A stretch of 64,000 bases of DNA from assembly GCF_900109175.1 (NCBI RefSeq), contig NZ_FNZE01000006.1, positions 1 through 64,000 of the forward strand. Reading direction: 5' to 3'. A model generated the notes under the pieces. The model saw only the letters and a program-made list of their open reading frames with translations, had not been told where the DNA came from and made no database searches. Position 1 is the first letter of the stretch. Every line of letters begins with the position of its first letter. Shown here one piece after another: positions 57,525 through 64,000 of the stretch. Both the position numbers and the translations under genes were made by a program. Origin of the DNA: Pseudomonas linyingensis (GTDB lineage Bacteria; Pseudomonadota; Gammaproteobacteria; Pseudomonadales; Pseudomonadaceae).

Positions 57525-57845
57525 TCAGTCGCACTTCACCTCTTCCTTGAACTCGTCGCGCTTGACGTCCTGCTTGACCCGGCAGCGCCCGTCGCGGAAC
57601 TCGTCCTTCCACTCGCCGCGCCACCAGGCGCCGCGACCGTCCTTGCACTTGATCTCGCGCTTGAACTCGTCGCGTTTGGATTCGAGCTTCACCCGGCAGG
57701 GACCATCGCGGAACTCCTCCTTGCGCTCGCCTTCCCAGCCGTTCCGCCACCAGCGCCGGTCGTCGTAGCGTTCGTGGTCGGCGAAGGCAGTAGCGCACAG
57801 GCCGAGAGTGCAGAGGCCGAGGAGGGTGAGCAGCAGTTTTGTCAT
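57525..57845 (-). CDS. Small secreted protein with two Cys-containing charged repeats
   Basis: A 106-residue protein with a clear signal peptide (MTKLLLTLLGLCTLGLCATAFA, cleavage before DHERYDD). The mature part is a direct repeat: GWEGERKEEFRDGPCRVK...IKC and GEWKDEFRDGRCRVK...VKC, each with two cysteines about 17 residues apart and many Lys/Arg/Glu/Asp. Disulfides within each repeat are likely in the periplasm. The start ATG at 57845 is chosen for the signal peptide; an upstream in-frame ATG at 57905 would spoil it. No named family is recognised; function unknown. It lies just behind the diguanylate cyclase gene on the same strand. Confidence 0.75.
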   Translation of the reverse strand: MTKLLLTLLGLCTLGLCATAFADHERYDDRRWWRNGWEGERKEEFRDGPCRVKLESKRDEFKREIKCKDGRGAWWRGEWKDEFRDGRCRVKQDVKRDEFKEEVKCD

Positions 57846-57885
57846 CAGGTCGTTTCCGCGAGCCGAAGGGCAGGCTGGGGTGGCG

Positions 57886-59496
57886 TCAGACGCTGGCCTG
57901 TTCAACTGAGACAGCAGTCGCGCCGAAAATTCGATAGCAGCCCTTGCCTGCGTGCTTGGCCTGATACATGGCGATATCTGCCTGGTGGATCAGCGTATCG
58001 ACGCCCTGCTGGCCGTCGGCGAAGGCGATGCCGATGCTGGTCGATACCTGCACCTGCGGCCCGTCGTCGGCGAGAGAGATGGGCTCGCCCAGCCGGGCGA
58101 TCAGGCGCTGCACGAACTGCTGCATGGTCGTGTCCGCGGCCATGCCCGGCAGCACCACGACGAATTCGTCGCCGCCCAGGCGCGCCGCAGTGTCGCTGGC
58201 GCGCACCAGCGCCTGGAGTCGGCGAGCCACCTCGCACAGCACGATGTCGCCAGCCGGATGGCCGAAGCGGTCGTTGACCGCCTTGAAACCGTCCAGGTCC
58301 AGCACGCAGACCGCCAGGCTGCCGCCCTGCCGGCGCTGTGCGCCAAGGGCCATGCCGATGCGGTCGTAGAGCAGCAGGCGGTTGGGCAGGCCGGTCAGCG
58401 GGTCGTAGTGGGCCAGATCGTCCAGCTCCAGCTGGCGGCGCAGCAGTTGCCGATTGGCTTCCTGCAGGGCCAGGGCGCTGCGGTGGGAGCGGTCGAGGAA
58501 GACCAGGCTGGCCCCGGTCAGCAGCAGCAGGGACAGCATCAGCAGCACGGGCTGGATGTGCAGGCTCTCGCCGAAGCCTGCGCTGGCCACGAACTCCATG
58601 ACCCAGGTGCGACCGGGCACCTGCAGCTCGTGATGCACCACGTTTTCCGCCGGCGCCAGCAGGCTGGCGCCGCGCGGATGGATGGCCACCAGCTGCGCGT
58701 CCTGCCGGTCGTACAGGCGCACGGCGACCTTGCGTTCGCCGAAGGGCAGTCCTTGGACCAGCAGGCTGGGCCGCAGCAGGAGGATCAGGAAACCCTGCAG
58801 CGCCTGCTGGCGCTGCTCGGCGCTGGCGGTCGGCAGGCCGGTCGCGAACACCGGCTGATAGAGCGCGGTCGCCAGTGGGCCGTCGGGGTCCTGGATCAGT
58901 GGGAACACCGGAGTGAGCTGCTGCTCGCCGCTGGCCGCCGCGGCGCGGATGGCAGTCTGATTGGTCGAGCGCCCCAGGGTGTCGAGGCCGACCACCTTGC
59001 GGTTGGCGGCGTAAGGTTCGGCGTACTGGACCGGGAAGTACAGCGCGCGCGCGGGGGCAGGGGAGAGATGCTTGCCCCGGGCGTCGGCGTCGAAGATGCC
59101 CACGGGCGCCGCCTGCAAGGTGCGGATCTCGGCCTCCAGAGCCGCCCGTTGCGCCGGGGCGACCTTCGGCGCCCAGTGGATGGCGTAGATTTCCGGGTAG
59201 TGGGCGAGGATTTCGCCGGCGAAGCGCGCGTACTCGTCACGCTCGACCTGCTGCGAGGCGGCGAAGAAGCCGCGGAAGGCGAGCAGCACCTGGGTCGAGC
59301 GGCGCAGCAGTTCCTGGGTGTTCTGGTACTGCACCTGGGCGAGGCGCTGGAACTCGCGGGTCTCCAGGTCGCGCTCGAGGGCCGTACCGTAGACGTAGGA
59401 AAACAGGGCAATGCCGATGCCCAGGCTGCCCGTGAGTAGCATTCGCCAACAGTATGTTTCCGCAGCCCGCGACTTCCTGCGTCCCATGGTGACCAT
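57886..59496 (-). CDS. CHASE-domain diguanylate cyclase (GGDEF)
   Basis: A 536-residue inner-membrane sensor enzyme making c-di-GMP. A membrane helix near residues 15-37 is followed by a periplasmic CHASE ligand-binding domain (about 60-290, with HWAPKVAPAQRAALE and VGLDTLGRSTNQTAI). A second helix (about 315-340) leads to a cytoplasmic GGDEF domain. The active-site GGDEF (441-445) is intact and is preceded by RASD, a candidate product-inhibition I-site at the right spacing. Starts at 59496 and 59487 are both possible. It is monocistronic or coupled to the small secreted protein 41 nt downstream. Confidence 0.92.
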   Translation of the reverse strand: MVTMGRRKSRAAETYCWRMLLTGSLGIGIALFSYVYGTALERDLETREFQRLAQVQYQNTQELLRRSTQVLLAFRGFFAASQQVERDEYARFAGEILAHYPEIYAIHWAPKVAPAQRAALEAEIRTLQAAPVGIFDADARGKHLSPAPARALYFPVQYAEPYAANRKVVGLDTLGRSTNQTAIRAAAASGEQQLTPVFPLIQDPDGPLATALYQPVFATGLPTASAEQRQQALQGFLILLLRPSLLVQGLPFGERKVAVRLYDRQDAQLVAIHPRGASLLAPAENVVHHELQVPGRTWVMEFVASAGFGESLHIQPVLLMLSLLLLTGASLVFLDRSHRSALALQEANRQLLRRQLELDDLAHYDPLTGLPNRLLLYDRIGMALGAQRRQGGSLAVCVLDLDGFKAVNDRFGHPAGDIVLCEVARRLQALVRASDTAARLGGDEFVVVLPGMAADTTMQQFVQRLIARLGEPISLADDGPQVQVSTSIGIAFADGQQGVDTLIHQADIAMYQAKHAGKGCYRIFGATAVSVEQASV

Positions 59497-59591
59497 CCCG
59501 ACTCGCACGGCAGATTGCTGGTTCGGCCGAATTCCGTGAAGCCGTTCACCTTCCTGATGATGCGAACTATGCCATGGGCGCCGCGGGTCGC

Positions 59592-60299
59592 CTAGGCGGC
59601 CGGCTGGCCGGCAGCGGTGCCGTGGGCCTGCATCAGCTCGGTGATGATCGGAACCGGGCCCATCAGGTGCTCGCGCATCAGGTTGCAGGCGCGGGCGCTG
59701 TCGCGGGCGAGGATCGCCTCGATCAGGGCGGCGTGCTCGCGGCGTTTGGCTTCCAGCGCCTGTTCGGAGAACACCGTGTGCTGCAGCCACAGGTGGCGAT
59801 AGCGCTCGGCCTGGTCGAACAGGTAGGCGCGCACCTGCAGCAGGTGCGGCGAGCCGCAGCCGGCGACGATGGCGGTGTGAAAGGCCTTGTGGCGGGCGTC
59901 CCACAGGCTCAGCTGCTCCTCGGCGTTGCGCACCTCGACCACCTTGGTCAGGGTGTGGGCGCGGGCGAGGATCTCCGCCTCCCAGGCGTCGTCGCCGCGC
60001 TCGATGGCCAGGCCGAGCAGCATCGCTTCCAGATTGGCGCGGGCGTCGTAAATATCGAACAGTTCGCCCAGCGACATCGGCGCCACCCGATAGCCGCGCT
60101 GGCTGATCGCCACCACCAGACGCTCGGCCACCAGCTGCGACAGCGCCTCGCGCAGCGGGCCGACCCCCAGCCCGTAGCGCTCCTTCAATCCGCTCATCAG
60201 TAGCTTCTCGCCGGGCTTGAACGCCCCGCGAATGATGTCGCGCTTGAGCAGCTCGTGCCCGCGGATCGCCAGATTCTCTTGGGAAACAAGGGTTTCCAT
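59592..60299 (-). CDS. csiR: GntR-family (FCD) regulator, CsiR-like
   Basis: A 235-residue regulator with an N-terminal winged helix (about 10-75, LKRDIIRGAFKPGEKLLMSGLKERYGLGVGPLREALSQLVAE) and an all-helical FCD effector domain. Divergent orientation from csiD, sequence type and position match CsiR, the repressor of the glutarate/2-hydroxyglutarate operon in E. coli and P. putida, where glutarate relieves repression. An operator candidate overlaps the csiD -10 element. FCD metal ligands (D, H, H) are suggested by ARHKAFH and related histidines. Confidence 0.88.
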   Translation of the reverse strand: METLVSQENLAIRGHELLKRDIIRGAFKPGEKLLMSGLKERYGLGVGPLREALSQLVAERLVVAISQRGYRVAPMSLGELFDIYDARANLEAMLLGLAIERGDDAWEAEILARAHTLTKVVEVRNAEEQLSLWDARHKAFHTAIVAGCGSPHLLQVRAYLFDQAERYRHLWLQHTVFSEQALEAKRREHAALIEAILARDSARACNLMREHLMGPVPIITELMQAHGTAAGQPAA

Positions 60300-60383
60300 G
60301 GTCGCCGTCCTTCCTCGTGGTGCGCGGACATCATACCCAATGACGGGCGGGATACTCCTTTTGTCCGCATATGTTGGAAATTT

Positions 60384-60413
60384 TTGACACCCGATAAAAA
60401 TGTCGATATTTTT
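60384..60413 (+). promoter_or_regulatory. csiD promoter with palindromic operator candidate
   Basis: -35 TTGACA (60384-60389), 17-bp spacer and -10 TATTTT (60407-60412). Overlapping the -10 is the palindrome AAAAAT-N6-ATTTTT (60396-60413). The segment ATGT-N5-TTTT (60400-60412) matches a half-site I recall being reported for E. coli CsiR. The region is markedly A/T-rich against its surroundings. Confidence 0.6.
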
Positions 60414-60477
60414 AATTTACGCCGACATTAAACAAGAACGTCTCATTCAATTGTCGCCTTGTCCAGGAGCGCCCGCC

Positions 60478-61452
60478 ATGACCAGCGTTGTCCAACTCAA
60501 GCCTTCCGTCGTCCAGCCGCTCGAGCCGCAGGGCTTCAGCCTGGCGCCTTCGCCGTATTCGCCGCGCCTGCTGCAGCTGACCTTCCCGCAGAGCATCGTC
60601 GAGGCCTTCCTCGCCGCGGTCGCCGAATACCCGGTGCAGGCGCTGGAGTACAAGTCGTTCCTGCGCTTTCGCTGCGCGCGCCTGCTCGACGAGCTGTGCG
60701 GCAACACCCTGCAGCCACTGCTGATCGACACCCTGGCCGACCGTGATACCGGGGCCCTGCTGATCACCCCGGAAGGGCTGGATTCGGTGGCGCAGGCCGA
60801 GGACATGGTCAAGTTCACCACCGCCGTGGCCCACCTGTTCGGCCGCTCCAACTACGACGCGATGAGCGGCCAGTACTACGCGCGCTTCGTGGTGCAGAAC
60901 GAGGACAACTCCGACAGCTACCTGCGCCAGGCGCACCGGGTGATGGAGCTGCACACCGATGGCACCTTCGTCGAGCAGGACACCGACTACGTGCTGATGC
61001 TGAAGATCGACGAGCAGAACATGGAAGGTGGCAACTCGCTGCTGCTGCACCTGGACGACTGGGAAGACCTCGAGCGCTTCTACACCCACCCGCTGGCGCG
61101 CCGTGAAATGCGCTGGAGCGCACCGCCGAGCAAGAATGTCGCCAAGGACATCTACCACGCGGTGTTCGATACCGACGTCGCCGGGCGGCCGATCATCAGC
61201 TACATCGACCAGTTCGTGCAGCCGAAGAACTTCGAGGAAGGCAACTGGCTGGCCGACCTGTGCGACTCCATCGAAGGCAGCGCGGCCAAGCTGTCGGTAC
61301 GCGTGCCGGTGGGCAGCTTCCTGCTGATCAACAACCACAGCTGGCTGCACGGCCGCGACCGCTTCATCGCCCACTCGGGGCTGCGCCGCGAGCTGATGCG
61401 CCAGCGCGGCTACTTCACCCACAAGAAGGTGTTGCGTCAGCCGCGTCAGTAA
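60478..61452 (+). CDS. csiD: Glutarate 2-hydroxylase CsiD (GlaH), Fe(II)/2-oxoglutarate-dependent
   Basis: A 324-residue dioxygenase hydroxylating glutarate to L-2-hydroxyglutarate in the lysine/5-aminovalerate catabolic route. The iron triad is H159-x-D161 (ELHTDGTF) and H291 (WLHGRDRF), close to the positions in E. coli CsiD. Other family blocks are [19 protein letters not shown] and [22 protein letters not shown] lies 8-9 nt before the ATG. It is followed by a palindromic element and then lhgO. Confidence 0.95.
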   Translation: MTSVVQLKPSVVQPLEPQGFSLAPSPYSPRLLQLTFPQSIVEAFLAAVAEYPVQALEYKSFLRFRCARLLDELCGNTLQPLLIDTLADRDTGALLITPEGLDSVAQAEDMVKFTTAVAHLFGRSNYDAMSGQYYARFVVQNEDNSDSYLRQAHRVMELHTDGTFVEQDTDYVLMLKIDEQNMEGGNSLLLHLDDWEDLERFYTHPLARREMRWSAPPSKNVAKDIYHAVFDTDVAGRPIISYIDQFVQPKNFEEGNWLADLCDSIEGSAAKLSVRVPVGSFLLINNHSWLHGRDRFIAHSGLRRELMRQRGYFTHKKVLRQPRQ

Positions 61453-61592
61453 GAGCCTGATCACGATCTGCTGCGCGTCGGCCATGCTGCGTTGAAATCG
61501 GTTTCGGAATGCTCATTTACCACTCGTAAACTCCGCTTCCTCAACCGATTTCGCCTTGCCTGGCTCTAGCTCGCGAGATCGTGAGCAGCCTC
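61453..61592. mobile_element. MITE-like palindromic element behind csiD
   Basis: A 140-bp non-coding palindrome starting at the base after the csiD stop. Terminal inverted repeats 61453-61469 and 61576-61592 match at 15 of 17 positions (core TCACGATCT / AGATCGTGA). Inside, GAAATCGGTT pairs with AACCGATTTC, and the centre TTTAC-CACTC-GTAAA is also inverted. The whole can fold into one long hairpin. I recall near-identical dispersed sequences in several Pseudomonas genomes. No transposase is encoded. Confidence 0.6.
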
Positions 61593-61611
61593 TACGGCTC
61601 TGATCGCCATT

Positions 61612-61646
61612 CGCGAGGGCGGAGATCCGCGTGCGCCGCCCTCGCG
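61612..61646 (+). repeat. Perfect 11-bp hairpin before lhgO
   Basis: CGCGAGGGCGG (61612-61622) and CCGCCCTCGCG (61636-61646) enclose 13 nt. No T-tract follows. With the palindromic element just upstream it could cause partial termination or processing between csiD and lhgO. Confidence 0.45.
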
Positions 61647-61681
61647 TGCCCCATAACCACCATTCAAGAAGGGCAGACAAG

Positions 61682-62911
61682 GTGTACGACTTCATCATCA
61701 TCGGCGGCGGCATCATCGGCATGTCCACCGCCATGCAACTGCTCCGCGCCTATCCCGACAGCCGGATGCTGCTGCTGGAGAAGGAATCCGCGCCGGCGCG
61801 CCACCAGACCGGTCACAACAGCGGCGTGATCCATGCCGGTGTCTACTACACCCCCGGCAGCCTCAAGGCGCGCTTCTGCCTGGCCGGCAACCGGGCGACC
61901 AAGGAATTCTGCACCGAGCACGGCATCTGCTTCGACGAGTGCGGCAAGCTCTTGGTCGCCACCAACGAGCTGGAAATGCAGCGCATGCAGGCGCTGTGGG
62001 AGCGCACCGAAGCCAACGGCCTGGAGCGCGAGTGGCTGTCCGCCGGCGCATTGCGCGAGCGCGAGCCGAACATCACCGGCATCGGCGGCATCTTCGTGCC
62101 GTCCAGCGGCATCGTCAGCTACGCCGAGGTCACCGCGGCCATGGCCCGTGAGTTCCAGATGCGCGGCGGCGAGATCCGCTACGGCGTCGAGGTGATCGGC
62201 CTCGACGAACGTCCCACCGAGATGCTGGTCAAGACCAGCGCCGGCGAGTTCACCAGCCGCTTCATGGTCTCCTGCTCGGGGCTGATGGCCGACCGCGTGG
62301 TGCGCATGCTCGGCCTCGATCCCGGCTTCAGCATCTGCCCGTTCCGCGGCGAGTACTACCTGCTGCCGGCCGAGCACAACCGCATCGTCAACCACCTGAT
62401 CTACCCGATCCCCGACCCGTCGATGCCGTTCCTTGGCGTGCACCTGACGCGGATGATCGACGGCACCGTGACGGTCGGCCCCAACGCGGTGCTGGCGCTC
62501 AAGCGCGAGGGCTACCGCAAGCGCGACATCTCGCTCTCCGACACCTTCGCCATGCTCACCGACCCAGGCATCCTCAGGGTGCTGAAGAACAACCTGCGCC
62601 CCGGCCTGGTGGAGATGCGCAACTCGCTGTTCAAGCGCGGCTACCTGCAGGAAGTGCGCAAGTACTGCCCGAGCATCGAGCTGAAGGACCTCAAGCCCTA
62701 CCCGGCGGGCGTGCGCGCCCAGGCGGTATCCCGCGAGGGCAAGCTGATCGAGGACTTCCTGTTCCGCAACACGCGGCGCAGCGTCAACGTGTGCAACGCG
62801 CCGTCGCCGGCGGCCACCTCGGCGATCCCGATTGGTGCCTACATCATCGAGCAGATCGACGCCCAGCTCGCCGACCTGCCCGGCTTCGACAGGCAGCGCC
62901 AGACCGCCTGA
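61682..62911 (+). CDS. lhgO: L-2-hydroxyglutarate dehydrogenase (oxidase) LhgO
   Basis: A 409-residue FAD enzyme oxidising L-2-hydroxyglutarate to 2-oxoglutarate and passing electrons to the quinone pool. It opens with the dinucleotide loop DFIIIGGGIIGMSTAMQL, followed by LEKE and HQTGHNSGVIHAGVYYTPGSLKA, the LhgO signature, and ends with GVRAQAVSREGKLIEDF and NAPSPAATSAIPIG. The GTG at 61682 has GAAGGGC about 10 nt upstream; earlier in-frame residues are unconserved. It takes the product of CsiD, completing conversion of glutarate to a TCA-cycle acid. Confidence 0.94.
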   Translation: MYDFIIIGGGIIGMSTAMQLLRAYPDSRMLLLEKESAPARHQTGHNSGVIHAGVYYTPGSLKARFCLAGNRATKEFCTEHGICFDECGKLLVATNELEMQRMQALWERTEANGLEREWLSAGALREREPNITGIGGIFVPSSGIVSYAEVTAAMAREFQMRGGEIRYGVEVIGLDERPTEMLVKTSAGEFTSRFMVSCSGLMADRVVRMLGLDPGFSICPFRGEYYLLPAEHNRIVNHLIYPIPDPSMPFLGVHLTRMIDGTVTVGPNAVLALKREGYRKRDISLSDTFAMLTDPGILRVLKNNLRPGLVEMRNSLFKRGYLQEVRKYCPSIELKDLKPYPAGVRAQAVSREGKLIEDFLFRNTRRSVNVCNAPSPAATSAIPIGAYIIEQIDAQLADLPGFDRQRQTA

Positions 62912-62951
62912 AGCCTTGAATGCCTTGCCCCTATCCCATGGAGAGTGCGTC

Positions 62952-64000
62952 ATGACCCAGCCCGCTTCCTCGCTCCGCGAAAAAGACGTCCAGTACCAGC
63001 TGCATCCCTACACCAACGCCCGCCAGCACGAGGAGCAGGGTCCGCTGATCATCGAGCGCGGCGAAGGCGTGTACGTCTTCGACGAGCAGGGCAAGGACTA
63101 CATCGAGGGCATGTCCGGGCTGTGGAGCGCCGCGCTGGGCTTCAGCAACCAGCGCCTGATCCGCGCCGCGCAGCAGCAGCTCGAAACCCTGCCGTTCTAC
63201 CACCTGTTCAGCCACAAGGCGCACCGGCCGAGTATCGAGCTGGCCGAGAAGCTGATCCAGATGGCGCCGGTGCCGATGAGCAAGGTGTTCTTCACCAACT
63301 CCGGCTCCGAGGCCAACGACACCGTGGTCAAGCTGGTGTGGTTCCGCAACCACGCCCTCGGCAAGCCGGAAAAGAACAAGTTCATCGCCCGCACCAACGC
63401 CTACCACGGCATCACCGTGGCCAGCGCCAGCCTCACCGGCCTGCCGGCCAACCACCGCGGCTTCGGCCTGCCGCTGCCGGGTTTCCTGCACGTCGGCTGT
63501 CCACACCACTACCGCAACGCCCTGCCGGGGGAGAGCGAGGAGCTGTTCGCCGACCGCCTGGCCGCCGAGCTGGAGCAGACCATCCTCGCCGAGGGCCCGG
63601 AGACCATCGCCGCCTTCATCGGCGAGCCGCTGATGGGCGCCGGCGGGGTGATCGTGCCGCCGCACACCTACTGGACCAAGGTCCAGCAGGTGTGCCGCAA
63701 GTACGACATCCTGGTGATCGCCGACGAGGTGATCTGCGGCTTCGGGCGCACCGGCCAGATGTTCGGCAGCCAGACCTTCGGCATCCGGCCGGACATCATG
63801 GTGGTGTCCAAGCAGCTGTCCTCGTCCTACCAGCCGATCGCCGCGGTGCTGATCAACGACGCCGTGTACCAGCCCATCGCCGAACAGAGCGGCAGCCTCG
63901 GCACCCTCGGCCACGGTTTCACCGCCAGCGGCCACCCGGTAGCCACCGCGGTGGCGCTGGAGAACCTGAAGATCATCGAGGAGGACAACCTGATCGCCCA
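62952..64000 (+). CDS. Class III (omega) aminotransferase, partial at window end
   Basis: The first 349 residues of a fold-type I PLP aminotransferase, cut off by the window end. Visible are SGLWSAALGF, FTNSGSEANDTVVKL (PLP phosphate), NAYHGITVASASLTG, IADEVICGFGRTG (PLP-ring aspartate), and the PLP-lysine segment VVSKQLSSSYQPIAAV. GGAGAG lies 7 nt before the ATG, 40 nt behind lhgO. In the csiD-lhgO context a 5-aminovalerate or 4-aminobutyrate aminotransferase role is suggested. However, the sequence resembles the beta-alanine/putrescine-pyruvate type more than GabT, so the substrate is open. Confidence 0.9.
   Translation, partial: MTQPASSLREKDVQYQLHPYTNARQHEEQGPLIIERGEGVYVFDEQGKDYIEGMSGLWSAALGFSNQRLIRAAQQQLETLPFYHLFSHKAHRPSIELAEKLIQMAPVPMSKVFFTNSGSEANDTVVKLVWFRNHALGKPEKNKFIARTNAYHGITVASASLTGLPANHRGFGLPLPGFLHVGCPHHYRNALPGESEELFADRLAAELEQTILAEGPETIAAFIGEPLMGAGGVIVPPHTYWTKVQQVCRKYDILVIADEVICGFGRTGQMFGSQTFGIRPDIMVVSKQLSSSYQPIAAVLINDAVYQPIAEQSGSLGTLGHGFTASGHPVATAVALENLKIIEEDNLIA

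Overview
The window is a gene-dense, GC-rich bacterial chromosome segment, almost certainly from a member of the Pseudomonadaceae. The run leuC-leuD-leuB-asd-usg-fimV-truA-trpF-accD-folC-SPOR gene-cvpA-purF-metZ, with a divergent LysR gene before leuC, is the arrangement I recall for Pseudomonas aeruginosa. So is the later block nadK-phosphatase-rhomboid-YeaC-DUF2797-pepN. No integrase, transposase or CRISPR array was seen.

Layout. 1-250: tRNA-Ala and tRNA-Glu with a terminator. 438-5707: a bacteriohemerythrin, a pgl-edd-eda set for the Entner-Doudoroff route, a hot-dog thioesterase and dusC. 5714-12401: a palindromic repeat, the LysR/leu operon and two aspartate-semialdehyde-dehydrogenase paralogues, the second (usg) lacking the catalytic cysteine. 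12537-23821: fimV (type IV pilus/polarity) followed by biosynthetic housekeeping genes. 23934-24351: tRNA-Val and two identical tRNA-Asp genes. 24450-34833: a tiny acidic ORF, a structured intergenic region, a coiled-coil protein, a PLP enzyme, DUF1853, nadK, a PPP-type phosphatase, rhomboid protease, two small conserved proteins and pepN.

36505-49303 is the most unusual part: a same-strand cassette of two DUF4132 (YehI/MolR-like) proteins, a YehL-type MoxR AAA+ ATPase, a DUF5682 protein, a VWA protein with an intact MIDAS, a protein with two SWIM zinc motifs, and an unrecognised 102-residue protein at the end. Most junctions overlap by a few bases. This matches the content of the poorly understood E. 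coli yehI-yehL-yehM-yehP-yehQ cluster, with a duplicated DUF4132 gene and two additional small ORFs. MoxR-VWA pairs act as chaperone-like remodelling modules, and related cassettes have been proposed as conflict systems; the function here is unknown.

49269-64000: a LysR regulator divergent from a BenE-family transporter; a complete livK-H-M-G-F branched-chain/amide-type ABC importer with a possible sigma-54 promoter and three hairpins between livK and livH; an SRPBCC protein; a secreted two-repeat cysteine protein; a CHASE-GGDEF diguanylate cyclase; and a csiR / csiD-lhgO-aminotransferase locus for 5-aminovalerate/glutarate (lysine) catabolism, with the aminotransferase running off the window end. 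A 140-bp palindromic, MITE-like element sits directly behind csiD.

Starts were chosen from Shine-Dalgarno spacing, overlap with the preceding stop codon and remembered family N-termini. No database search was run.
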